Positions 33,459 through 43,689 of a stretch of 64,000 bases of DNA are shown here, piece by piece. The first letter of the stretch is position 1. Each line of letters opens with the position of its first letter. Under the pieces are notes generated by a model. The model saw only the letters and a list, made by a program, of their open reading frames with translations, made no database searches and was not told the DNA's origin. The stretch is from NCBI GenBank assembly GCA_905116865.2, contig CAJHNH020001139.1, forward strand, positions 212,001 to 276,000, read 5' to 3'. Both the position numbers and the translations under genes were made by a program. This DNA comes from Candidula unifasciata (Eukaryota; Mollusca; Gastropoda; Stylommatophora; Geomitridae).

Positions 33459-33560
33459 ACACACACACGCGCGCACACCCACGCGCGCGCACACACTCGC
33501 GTGCACACACACACAAACGTAGAGTTAACACACACCCACACACACATATACACACACGCA
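33459..33560. repeat. CA/CG dinucleotide tract
   Basis: Imperfect CA repeats with GCGCGC interruptions. The alternating purine-pyrimidine pattern could form Z-DNA. Confidence 0.9.
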
Positions 33561-33669
33561 AACTCACTTATACAACATATACACAACAAATGCACACACA
33601 AAACAAACCTATCTAGATTTCTTCTTTTTCTTATTCTTCTTTTTTATTTTTATTCTTTTTTTTTTTTTT

Positions 33670-33930
33670 TTGTTCACGATCATCGTCTGTAATTCTGGTG
33701 GAAAGTTCTGGTTGTTCATCTACTGGAGTTGAAGTTTAGTCTTGTTTTCAGAACGAGTGTTGCGTGCCCGTCCGTTTTACCTATCTTTCTTATCTGTATG
33801 CAGATCGTTGGATCCTTGCCTCTCTGGCAGATATACTTCGACTTCGAAGAAAAACCACAGTTAGTCGACTCTTACGACATGCCTGTTGGGGAGGCGGTGT
33901 GTCTATTCTTGTTTTCTCCACAATGTGGCC
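33670..33930 (+). repeat. Dispersed repeat R4 (plus copy)
   Basis: After a T run it shows TCTGGTGGAAAGTTCTGG, GGCAGATATACTTCGAC, TAGTCGACTCTTACGACATG and GGGGAGGCGGTGTGTC. Confidence 0.8.
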
Positions 33931-34284
33931 CTGGATTCTGCACGGTGACATTTATATTTATGTTTTAATCATTGTCTAAATGTCCACGACAGAACATTGG
34001 CTACCAGACTAGTGACCCAGATACATACGGATCTAATTGTCGTGTAGGTGTCCATTTTGGTAGCGTCTCGCAGATGAAAGACGGTCAACGCATGGAAGGC
34101 TTCAAAGGATACAGGAGTTAGTTACTTTGCCTATTCCCGGATCCAGGAATTATAGGGATTTTCCTATAACTTTTAAGTTCCAAAGCTCGATTTTGTACTT
34201 CAGTGATTACGAAATGGTCCACTACTCTTGTTGTGTGCATGTTCTCAATGTGTTTTCTTACCACTGTTTTGGAACCCATGGAGG

Positions 34285-34726
34285 GGTGGTTGCAGGAGGG
34301 GAGAGTAGAGGAGGAAGCGGAGGAGGAGGAGGAATGGAGTGGGAGGACAAAATGATGAGGATAAACAGGTAGAGGAGGAAAATAAATTATCCACAGCCTC
34401 CTAATCATGTCTACAAGGCAACTAATTATGGTTTCTTTGTTGTTATCGATGTTGAGCAGAATGATGTCGGTATCACAGACTAGCCGTGAAAACGACAGTG
34501 TTTTCAGAATGCACGCGGAAAAAAAGGAAGAAGGAGGAGTAGAGAAAGAACGAGAGAAAAAAAAAGAGAAGAAGGAGGAGGAGGAGAAAAGGAGAAGTAG
34601 GAGAAAAGAAGAAAAGGGAGGAGTAGGAGAATGATTGAAAGAAGAAGAAAAGATGAAGGAGAAGGAGAAGACGACGACGACGACGACAAAGAAGAAGGAG
34701 GAGAAGAAGTAGAAGAATAAGAATAA

Positions 34727-34757
<31 letters not shown>

Positions 34758-34826
34758 AAGAAGAAGAAGAAGAAGAAGAAGAAGAAGAAGAAAGAAGAAA
34801 GAAGAAAGAAGAAAGAAGGAGACGAT

Positions 34827-34868
<42 letters not shown>

Positions 34869-34985
34869 GATAATGACGATAATGACGATAATGACGATAA
34901 TGACGATAATGACGATAATGACGATAATGACGATAATGACGATAATGACGATAATGACGATTACGACGATGACGATGATGAAGAA
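34285..34985. repeat. Purine-rich region: GGA, GAA and 9-bp GACGATAAT arrays
   Basis: GGA-rich sequence (34290-34345), AAGGAGGAG-type tracts, about 70 bp of pure GAA (34725-34790), AAAGAAG repeats, then 9-bp arrays: five GACGATGGC followed by about ten GACGATAAT (34842-34970). One strand is almost entirely purine for 400 bp, a triplex-forming composition. The open frames here are artefacts. Confidence 0.95.
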
Positions 34986-35084
34986 GCAAATAATTATCGA
35001 CTGAAGTTTCTTCCTTACGATGTGAAAGATACTCAGAAACCAGTGTGAGAATTATTTGGTACTAATGTTCAGATAGCGAGTCGC

Positions 35085-35345
35085 CGTAGCGAAGCGGCTA
35101 GACGCTTGTGTGCGGATCGGAAGGTCGTTGGTTCGCTCCCTGGCAGAGCTGGACTTTTCTCACAAATGATTTTGATTCCCAGGTCGACCTAACCTTGAGC
35201 GGGTACCGGGTGCAGTCTCAGAAAGTAACGGCGGCCGCGGGATGCTGACCACATCATCCATCTTGTGCCGACATTCTATACAAATATAGGTTTAGCCGTA
35301 TATGCCATATGCGCCTAAAAGCGTAGAATAAAGACCTTTTTTTTC
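35085..35345 (+). mobile_element. tRNA-derived SINE S1, near full length
   Basis: Head GTAGCGAAGCGGCTAGACGC and GGTCGTTGGTTCGCTCC, body TGATTCCCAGGTCGACC and GCGGGATGCTGACCACATC, tail ATATAGGTTTAGCCG and CATATGCGCCTAAAAGCG, then a T run. Confidence 0.85.
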
Positions 35346-35459
35346 CATCTGCACTCACAAAGAGATTAATCACTTCCTATACACACTTCCCACAGATACT
35401 TTCCCCGGACACTTACCCCTGAACCTTATCCCAGACACTTCCCACAAACACTTCCTATT

Positions 35460-35700
35460 AACCACTTCAGTTGTCAAGCGGTTTATCTTGCTCTCTGAAG
35501 ATCGTGGGCTCGTTTCACAGCTGCACCTCTCAGTTCACGAGTGCAATTTTTACGCAGATCCCTGGGGATCGTCGCCGGAGATACGGAGTTTGTGCTCTAC
35601 TCAGCGCTCTCGGCAGGCGGCTAGCCGTTCTGCGGAGAAAGACCGAGCTATATGGGATACCACCTGATACAATGAAGTTGATCCTCTCGATTATACCCTT
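35460..35700 (+). repeat. Dispersed repeat S5 (second copy)
   Basis: Matches 7535-7745: CTCTGAAGATCGTGGGCTCG, GGGGATCGTCGCCGGAG, GCTCTCGGCAGGCGG and AGACCGAGC. Confidence 0.7.
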
Positions 35701-35824
35701 TTTTTTTCCAACTTCCCACTGCATACGTCATCTCTGGCTGCCAACAAACATTTCAATAGTCTCTGATGAAAACCTGATCGTAACATGACCAAACAACACT
35801 GATTGTCCTTTTGTTATAATTTAA

Positions 35825-36215
35825 GGTTTGACCTTCGAACAACGGATCAGCACCAGGGCACACGGGTAGTAACCCATAAGTGCTGCGTTTTTCTTCTTAC
35901 TCAAGTCTGAGTCAGAAGAAGCTCAGCACAGTGCACAGGTTCTGTAGCACTGGCGAGGATCCTGAAATACTTTGGATTGATTGTTAATTCCGAATTTTTG
36001 CCCGGGTAGCTCTGTTATGCTACTCTTTTCGATTGTCAACTGCCAAGGAATTTTTTTACCTGCGCAGCAATGCACACGGGCGCCCGATCTCACTAACCAG
36101 AGACCAGGAGGAATTACTAGAAGTCAAAGAAATTAAATTCCAGCTCTTACCGGGAATTGAACCCCGAACTTCTATCACTCGAGGCGGACACCATGCAGCT
36201 GCTATTTGTTATAAT
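35825..36215 (+). repeat. Dispersed repeat R5 with tRNA-like end
   Basis: The fullest R5 copy: GGATCAGCACCAGGGC, AGTAACCCATAAGTGC, GCTCAGCACAGTGCAC and GATCCTGAAATACTTTGG. A reversed tRNA-like block follows (GGGAATTGAACCCCGAAC, complement of a B box), so the element is probably a SINE read from the minus strand. Confidence 0.7.
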
Positions 36216-36519
36216 TATTGATGTACTGTTACAAAATTCCAGAAATAATATGCAAAGCAATAAGATAACCACTCAATAATTGGTCGCGCTTGACAGAACG
36301 ACCAGGAAGACACTCCCAAGTAATTATAACTTTGCCGATTTTTATCTACATGATTTCACGCTTGGTCGATGTCATGCGAGTCATCTCTGCTAATTGAAAC
36401 ACCGAGGCGGTCTTTGATGATAAATATTCACACCTTAAAGTAAGATATTAAATTCATCAGCTGAACATGTTACAGCTTTCAAAGATACGCTCTGTTTAAT
36501 TATGTCGCTGGTGTCTTCA

Positions 36520-38380
36520 TAAGTGTCTCTCTGTGTCTTCTCGTGTGTTTGTGTCTTCTCGTATGTTTGTGTCTTCTCGTGTGTCTGTGTCTTCTCGTGT
36601 GTCTATGTTTTCTCGTGTGTTTGTGTCTTCACGTGTGTTTGTGTCTTCTCGTGTGTTTGTGTCTTCTTGTACGTTTGTGTCTTCTCGTGTGTTTGTGTCC
36701 TCTCGTGTGTCTGTGTCTTATCGTGTGTTTGTGTCTTCTCGTGTGTTTGTGTCTTCTCGTGTGTCTGTGTCTTCTCGTGTGTTTGTGTCTTCTCTTGTGT
36801 TTTTGTCTTCTCCTGTGTTTGTGTCTTCTCTTGTGTTTTTGTCTTCTCCTGTGTTTGTGTCTTCTCCTGTGTTTGTGTCTTCTCTTGTGTTTTTGTCTTC
36901 TCGTGTGTTTGTGTCTTCTCTTGTGTTTTTGTCTTCTCCTGTGTTTGTGTCTTCTCCTGTGTTTGTGTCTTTTCGTGTGTTTGTGTTTTCTCTTGTGTTT
37001 TTGTCTTCTCGTGAGTTTATGTCTTCCTGTGTGTTTGTGTCTTCCTGTGTGTTTGTGCCTTCTCGTGAGTTTATGTCTTCCTGTGTGTTTGTGTCTTCCT
37101 GTGTGTTTGTGTCTTCTCGTGAGTTTATGTCTTCCTGTGTGTTTGTGTCTTCTCGTGTGTTTGTGTTTTCTCCTGTGTTTGTGTCTTCTCGTGAGTTTAT
37201 GTCTTCCTGTGTGTTTGTGTCTTCCTGTGTGTTTGTGTCTTCTCGTGAGTTTATGTCTTCCCGTGTGTTTGTGTCTTCTCGTGTGTTTGTGTCTTGCTGT
37301 GTGTTTGTGTCTTGCTGTGTGTTTGTGTCTTCTCGTGTGTTTGTGTCTTGCTGTGTGTTTGTGTCTTCTCGTGTGTTTGTGTCTTCCTGTGTGTTTGTGA
37401 CTTCCTGTGTTTGCATCTTCTCGTGTGTTTGTGTCCTCTCGTGTGATTGTGTCTTCTCGTGTGTCTGTGTCTTCTCGTGTGTTTGTGTCTTCTCGTGTGT
37501 TTGTGTCTTCCTGTGTGTTTGTGTCTTCCTGTGTGTTTGTGTCTTTTTGTGTGTTTGTGTCTTCTCGTGTGTTTGTGCCTTCTCGTGTGTTTGTGTCTTC
37601 TCGTGTGTTTGTGCCTTCTCGTGTGTTTGTGCCTTCTCGTGTGTTTGTGTCTTCCTGTGTGTTTGTGTCTTCCTGTGTGTTTGTGTCTTCCTGTGTGTTT
37701 GTGTCTTTTTGTGTGTTTGTGTCTTCTCGTGTGTTTGTGTCTTCTCGTGTGTTTGTGTCTTCCTGTGTGCTTGTGTCTTCCTGTGTGCTTGTGTCTTCCT
37801 GTGTGCTTGTGTCTTCTCGTGTGTTCGTGTCTTCTCGTGTGTTTGTGCCTTCTCGTTTGTTTGTGCCTTATCGTGTGTTTGTGCCTTCTCGTGTGTTTGT
37901 GCCTTCTCGTGTGTTTGTGCCTTCTCGTGTGTTTGTGTCTTCCTGTGTGTTTGTTTCTTCCTGTATGTTTGTGTCTTCTCGTGTGTTTGTGTCTTCCTCT
38001 GTGTTTGTGTCTTCCTGTGTGTTTGTGTCTTCTCGTGTGTTTGTGTCTTCCTGTGTGTTTGTGTCTTGCTGTGTGTTTGTGTCTTGCTGTGTGTTTGTGT
38101 CTTGCTGTGTGTTTGTGTCTTCTCGTGTGTTTGTGCCTTCTCGTGTGTTTGTGTCTTCCTGTGTGTTTGTGTCTTCCTGTGTGTTTGTGTCTTCTCGTGT
38201 GTTTGTGTCTTCTCGTGTGTTTGTGTCTTGCTGTGTGTTTGTGCCTTCTCATGTGTTTGTGTCTTCCTGTGTGCTTGTGTCTTCCTGTGTGCTTGTGTCT
38301 TCCTGTGTGTTTCTGTCTTCCTGTGTGTTTGTGTCTTCCTGTGTGTTTGTGTTTTCTCGTGTGTTCGTGTATTCTCGTGT
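36520..38380. repeat. 18-bp minisatellite (unit TGTGTCTTCTCGTGTGTT)
   Basis: About 103 copies of an 18-bp unit with common variants (TCC/TCG/TTG before TGTGT, and GCC for GTC). Eighteen is a multiple of three and no unit frame has a stop, so very long frames stay open on both strands: 676 codons plus (36533-38563), 599 minus (36718-38517), and others. They have pure six-residue periods such as VFVSSR and KTQTHE. It occupies the position of the 17-bp arrays in units 1 and 2. Confidence 0.95.
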
Positions 38381-38507
38381 GTCTGTAATAAAGTTTTGCT
38401 CTGTAATAGAGTTAAGCTCTGTAATACAGTTGAGCTCTGTAATAAAGTTGAGCTCTGTAATAAAGTTGAGCTCTGTAATAAAGTTAAGCTCTGTAATAGA
38501 GGTGAGC
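38381..38507. repeat. 18-bp repeat AGCTCTGTAATAAAGTTG, seven copies
   Basis: Adjoins the larger array and keeps the CTGTAATAAAG core of the 17-bp arrays in units 1 and 2. It marks this locus as the true counterpart of those arrays. Confidence 0.93.
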
Positions 38508-38509
38508 TT

Positions 38510-39140
38510 TCCTTCATGCGTGGATCTTTTACGCAAGACTTTCTGCTTTTCTTTTTCCTATAGTCCGTTTCAAAATTCCTGCCGAACTTTAGAAATCTGT
38601 AACTCCGTAACCATTGAGTGCAAGTTGTTTAAATTTGGGCATGCAACCTGTTAATAATTATGTCCTTAAAAGGACTTTTTTTTAAAATGTAAACAAACGT
38701 CCTTTTTTACCCCTTTTTTGTGTTGTATGAGAAAGAACAACAGATACTGATTCACAGCAGACAGTCCGCCCGATTACAATTTTGATAAATTTTCAAAACA
38801 TCAAACTGCATGCTTTTCCGCTTCATGTGGTCATCTCTAGCGTTAGTCTTCCATGAGTTAAGGATTTTTTAATATTGTATGCCAGATATGTTATAAAAAA
38901 TAACCATGCCTAGTAAGTTATGGTTTCACATTTGCCCACGAGAGATAACAAATCTACAGCTAACCAAGGATTCCAACCATGTTCTCCCTGTGAGATCACT
39001 TGTTCGCTCAACCATTCGTCACTGGCTTTCAGACAGGCGTAGGTACACTGCTCTCTCTTTATTGCACGTACGGCAGTATTCTTCTTTGTCTTTATTGTTT
39101 GTGTTCATTAGCTGTAGATACTTAAAAGTTCAAATTTAAT
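38510..39140. other. Intergenic, no gene seen
   Basis: AT-rich sequence with several T runs. No repeat family or coding frame recognised. Confidence 0.5.
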
Positions 39141-39144
39141 TTGT

Positions 39145-39270
39145 CTTCTCTCGCCACTGTCGAAAATAGTTTTTCTTATTTGAGAACCGCTGCGTTAACG
39201 CATCCTTAGCCCGACCCAGTGACCCCAGCACCACGGCCCTTCAGCTGGAGCCGGTCGTACCTTTAGAATC
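39145..39270 (+). repeat. Arm of the foldback repeat family of 49.8-50.2 kb
   Basis: Shares CGCCACTGTCGAAAATAG, GAACCGCTGCGTTAACGC and CAGCTGGAGCCGGTCG with both arms of the inverted repeat at 49830-50235. Confidence 0.7.
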
Positions 39271-39274
39271 TCAC

Positions 39275-40200
39275 AACTATTTGTACTACATCCTTAGTAA
39301 TAATAGCCTTTCACCTTCCATACACCGTTTTGATTTCCATCACATAACTATCAACACTGCATAGAGCGCAGCCCTACAAAAGTGGGACCACATTCAACGC
39401 GTACACAGAATCACCAGTGATCAAACACGACCTCTCATGGCTTCATCAGAAATGTGATGCTTGGAACAAAGGTTAATAACCCTCGTATCACAAGACTCCG
39501 CCATCTTCCTTGTCTGCTCACTTCCGGTCCCCCACCACCTCAACTTCCGCTCGGAATAAATACTGCCAGAAATTTACAAGCACGTGTTTCGTCTCATATT
39601 TTCCTGTGATTTTTTTTTCAAAGATAATTTTACAAAGGCTAGATAAAAAGAAGTCAAATTAAAATGTCGAGAGCATGCATCTTTCCTGTAGCTACATATG
39701 AATGTGTGTCGTGGAGTATCTCACATGATAAAAATAGGGACTTTTGAGCTGAAATGCTACACAAAGACTCCATGGACTAAGAAGAAAAGAAATACTCACA
39801 TCTTACAATTATGAACTTCAATTAAGATTGGCTAGTAAGCAGCATCTTGTCTAGGAAATATAAATATATCGCAGCCTAGCTGTACCAGGGCTGTCTTAAC
39901 GCATAGGCCTGGGAGAACATTGGCTGGCATGAAAGCCCCATGCTAATCTTTTATGTAGGGTGACTTGCTATTGATTAATTCTAATTTATTTCATTGTTAG
40001 GTCAAACAAATAAACAAACCAACAAATCTCTGATTGAAAATTAGGAGACTCTCCCTGCACTGTACAGACATAATTTAGACATTTTAAAATCAGTTTTTCT
40101 GAAAGTTGAAATTGCTCAGGGGAATTCTTTTTCGAGATTGAAAGCGATTTTAAAAAAGTGCTTCGTGGCACAATAGGGCAGCTCTGTATGAATTGGCTTG
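39275..40200. other. Intergenic, no gene seen
   Basis: No convincing coding sequence. A weak LINE-like stretch may lie near 39350-39450, but I cannot support a family. Confidence 0.4.
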
Positions 40201-40204
40201 AGTT

Positions 40205-41190
40205 GAGTCGAGTTGATTTTTAATCAGACATCACTGAACTCGGAGCATTCACATAAGCGCTCTGTCCCCATCTTCAGCAGAGTTCCAATACCAGTAGTGC
40301 TAGTAGCTGTCTAATTATACGTCAGTCTTGCCTTTCCTCTGAGCGTCGATCATCGGCCAGATGCCCTCTTCACTCCTCGCTGCATCACTGTCACCAGACT
40401 GTGATGATCTATTTCTTCATCTGAATCGTTCATGTAGAGAAATCCAGTCGATCTGCCTGATCATTTCCCACACACTGGAAAGTCACGGAGAAGAGTTCCA
40501 GACACTTTTCCTCACCCGTATCCCTCGAAGCATGCTTTTCCCCACCTTCGTCAGCATGCTTTCTGAATCAGTTACAATATAATGTGTGTGGGTGTGGGTG
40601 TGGGGTAGTGGTGTGGGTGGGTGGCGTGGTGTGTGTGGGTGTGGTGTGCGTCGTGTCGTGTTCTCTAACAAGCGGAAACCTGCAGTGACCGCTTCCACCT
40701 ACATTTTTCAAGCTGGAGGTTGCGGTATCATATGCTAGGCTCTCCTGCTCCCAACGTCGACCATTAGCTCTTTATTAGGAACACTAAGCTACTTCTGTTA
40801 ATCTTTGATACCTAACCGTCTGAATAAATAATCAAGCATTATCTTGAATTAATTGCTGAACTTCCACTTATGTGTATATGACTACACAAGTCTGATTGTG
40901 GTATGATTTCTGCTGCAACACCTTGAGCCTATCTGTAACAGTCGGTAAATCAAGGATATATCACATACACGTTCTGTATGCGCTCTAGTTTAACCATCTG
41001 ACTCTTTGAGACGACAAGCAGTCCTAGTCCATAATCAATCACTGAAAGGATAAGGTGCTGTTATAGTGTGAACAGCACTATCTGCTCAATGTCCATTGCA
41101 GCCATAGTCTTCAGTTCATTGAACCCCTTTTGGCATCTTGTTACAAACGTTTCTACGCGGTTCTTGAAGAACACGATCCTGTTAAATGTG
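40205..41190 (-). pseudogene. LINE 3' third: RT thumb, RNase H, C-terminus (relic)
   Basis: Read on the minus strand from 41190 down: an RT C-terminal segment, a YGLGL-type motif near 41010-41035, an RNase H domain with VTDSESMLTKVGKSMLRG, and the C-terminal block. The CT tract at 41218 lies just beyond. Between the second and third RNase H motifs lies a degenerate GT/GGT tract (40583-40660), matching the CA tract in the plus-strand copy at 17490-17531. Frameshifts throughout. The 3' end carries an AACTC-type tail (40195-40215). Confidence 0.75.
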
Positions 41191-41217
41191 ATTCACTTAT
41201 ACTTCTGTCTGCTCTCT

Positions 41218-41218
41218 A

Positions 41219-41274
<56 letters not shown>
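41218..41274. repeat. CT microsatellite
   Basis: About 55 bp of CT, next to the LINE relic. Confidence 0.95.
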
Positions 41275-41275
<1 letters not shown>

Positions 41276-41425
41276 AAGTTTCTACCATCATGAGACTTGG
41301 AATATGGTTTCTAACAACCCTGCTATCTGGGAAATACCAGAAAACAGACGCCTTATATCCCACTCCCCACCCCCCCCCCCGTAATTACTCGCCTTTTACA
41401 ACATCCATTTTGTGGTAGCATTAAG

Positions 41426-41429
<4 letters not shown>

Positions 41430-41503
<74 letters not shown>

Positions 41504-41562
41504 CTCTTTCTCTCTCTCTCTCGCTCTCTCTCTTCTCTCTCTCTCTCTTTCTCTCTCTCTCC
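41430..41562. repeat. CT microsatellite with minor interruptions
   Basis: About 130 bp of CT with GCTCT and TTCT interruptions, giving spurious Leu/Ser and Arg/Glu frames. Confidence 0.95.
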
Positions 41563-41639
41563 GCTCATTCCAAATTGAGACTCATAAACCACAGGATTAA
41601 ATGAGATTCCAACTAATCAACCTGGAACCGGTAACACCG

Positions 41640-42190
41640 ATGAACTATAACGACCTGTATGGATTCCTAAATTGATGACCTGATAAGACTGAACAGTTGA
41701 TAAACATTATCTGTATATTTAAACGAACTTTTTCTACAATGTTTTGATTCTTCTCCTCTGTCTTCAATTTTTTTTTTTTTTTGGGTGTACTAGCTGCTGA
41801 ACATTTGGCAGACATTTGCCAGCTCGGCTCTCTGCACCAGTAACTTACAGGAATGTCTGACAGATATAATGTGAAATTGGGGTTCACATAGAAAGGATAA
41901 AGGAATGATGTAATCATGTATCAGGTAAACGCAGTTCCAACTTCGCCTTATAGCTGCACCGTTCCTATGACTACAAAAAACATGCAGTTCCCATCGCTTT
42001 CTCTTGAGTATAAATTAAAACAGTCAGCAGTCTCGGCAAAGTCAGTCGCCTACACACGTATTAAATACACAAGGAATGTAAAACATCAGCTATCTATCAG
42101 TTATAATATTTTTTGGTTCAATTTCAAACGTATATTAGTTAACTTGCAAAGACTTGCAAAGGTTCAGAGAACCTTGCCTGGTAAATACAA
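41640..42190. other. 3' flank of receptor 3, no gene seen
   Basis: AT-rich sequence likely to include the receptor 3 3' UTR on the minus strand. No exact AATAAA was found on that strand near the stop codon. Confidence 0.45.
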
Positions 42191-42192
42191 AG

Positions 42193-43293
42193 TTAAGTGC
42201 TAAGCCTCTTAGGAAAACGACAGGCTTTCTGCCTAATCTCCGTAAACTTTCGACGATATTTCGAATTATACTTCAAATACACGAAAATATTCACGGCCGA
42301 ATTGATGACCGCGAACACATCTTGAATAGCGCTACACATCTTGAAGGCTCCTTCATATTTCATGGCGTCACCAAACGCGGGGTAAAATTTGTTGGTAAAT
42401 GTGATCAGAATATCTGGCATGTTGCACACAACAAAAATGGCCGACACAAGCGTCACTGTTTGGATCGCTCGAATTTCTCTTGCGGTATTTTTGTGACTTT
42501 GCTGAGATATCCGGTTGTACGTGTTGGCTGGGAGTTCGGTTCCAGACCCCATACTGCGTCTATTTCTTTGAGCTTCTCTGAGTTTGTATATCAGCACAAT
42601 CATACAGAAGATGACAATGACTTGAGACACCAAAGGGAGAATGATTCGGCTGAATATATGCACAACAGTGAATGCTAATTTATTCTGGGGGTAATAATAA
42701 TTATATAGCCGTGTCCAGTTGCGGGAGTAATCGAACCGGGTCCATGTTCCCGGGCTAGCAAAAATTGGCACGTAGTAAATAACAGCAGCACTATAGATGA
42801 CAACTGTAACTTTAATCGACCGAGAAGTTGTAAAAATACTTTTAAAAGTCAGGGGGATGGCCACGCATGCGCACTTCTGCACGGCATTAAATACGGTTAG
42901 GAGAATCGTGACGTCATAGAACATGTTGTACCACCATAGAACTTGATATGCAAATTGCTTGAACGGTTCCAAAGGTCGAAGGCCAACAGCCGAGTCCAAA
43001 ATATCAAGAGTTTGGGAAACGCAGCTTAGGAATAGAAATCCTAGATCGGAGAGTACGAGCCCAAAAAGAACCACGGTGGAACTTTCTGAGAACCCAATCT
43101 TGGAGAAGACGATGATGTTGATGATGTTGGTCATAACACCAAAGACATCGACGGCCAACTGGACCACGTTGCTCAGTAGTTCCCTCATAGAGGCCAGAAT
43201 GTCTTGGAAACTCAGCAGTCCAACAACAGGAGCTATCGATGTTGTAGGTGCCCAATGGGTGTTGTGTCCAGTCAGAGTCGTCGTGTTCTCCAT
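42193..43293 (-). CDS. Class A GPCR, molluscan chemosensory-receptor type (receptor 3)
   Basis: Intronless frame of 366 codons from the ATG at 43293 to TAA. The open frame extends 13 codons further, to 43332, but the codon there is GTG. The ATG reading MENTTTLTG has a strong context (AAG-ATG-G) and starts an N-terminus with a sequon at N3. Hydrophobic segments lie near 43-65, 71-95, 115-140, 160-179, 206-236, 276-301 and 319-341. It keeps D83 in TM2, QKCACV (139-144), CNMP (290-293) and NIFVYLKYNSKYR in TM7, with a loop 2 sequon at N192. There is no Cys at the TM3 top or in loop 2. It is clearly homologous to receptors 1 and 2 but more diverged, with a shorter N-terminus and a different third intracellular loop. 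Cell-surface chemosensory function is inferred. Confidence 0.9.
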   Translation of the reverse strand: MENTTTLTGHNTHWAPTTSIAPVVGLLSFQDILASMRELLSNVVQLAVDVFGVMTNIINIIVFSKIGFSESSTVVLFGLVLSDLGFLFLSCVSQTLDILDSAVGLRPLEPFKQFAYQVLWWYNMFYDVTILLTVFNAVQKCACVAIPLTFKSIFTTSRSIKVTVVIYSAAVIYYVPIFASPGTWTRFDYSRNWTRLYNYYYPQNKLAFTVVHIFSRIILPLVSQVIVIFCMIVLIYKLREAQRNRRSMGSGTELPANTYNRISQQSHKNTAREIRAIQTVTLVSAIFVVCNMPDILITFTNKFYPAFGDAMKYEGAFKMCSAIQDVFAVINSAVNIFVYLKYNSKYRRKFTEIRQKACRFPKRLST

Positions 43294-43380
43294 CTTGGAA
43301 TTTTTAATGAATTTCCGCCAATAAAAACTCACTAGTTGCCTGCAACATATACAAAATGAAGTTGCTCTCGGAATATACCT

Positions 43381-43680
43381 AGCCGGCTCTGTGGCTAAGT
43401 CGATGCGAACACTTCGCTTCGTAATGCCGGGATGCCGGGTTCGATCCCAGCTGCGGGCAATGCGCCTTGCGTTGGTTTCGACAGTGGTATCAAGAAAGCC
43501 GACCGTCCAGAAAGCAATGGCAAACTACTGGACGTAATTTGCCTAGAGAAACCACACAACAGCCAGGGGCTGTTAGGGTTGGTTCTGCAACGTCCTGTAA
43601 AGGATACGCAACAACCTTTTTTTTTATCAAGAAAGCCGACCATCCAGAAAGCAATGGAATATACCTATAAGTGCTGAGTC
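43381..43680 (+). mobile_element. tRNA-derived SINE S3, near full length
   Basis: Head GCCGGCTCTGTGGCTAAGTC and GGGTTCGATCCCAGCTGC. Body TTTCGACAGTGGTATCAAG, AGCAATGGCAAACTACTGG and CTGCAACGTCCTGTAAAGG. After a T run, part of the body (AAGAAAGCCGACC to CAATGG) appears again at 43629-43658, a partial internal duplication. It lies less than 100 bp upstream of receptor 3. Confidence 0.85.
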
Positions 43681-43689
43681 TTTCCCTGG

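Noticed and set aside
36533..38563. Long open frames (676 codons plus, 599 minus) as genes
   Set aside because: They consist only of the 18-bp minisatellite, are open in several frames on both strands, and have no non-repeat domain.
42959..43324. 121-codon plus-strand frame opposite receptor 3
   Set aside because: Antisense shadow of the receptor coding sequence. Similar shadows at 6084-6365 and 20224-20700.
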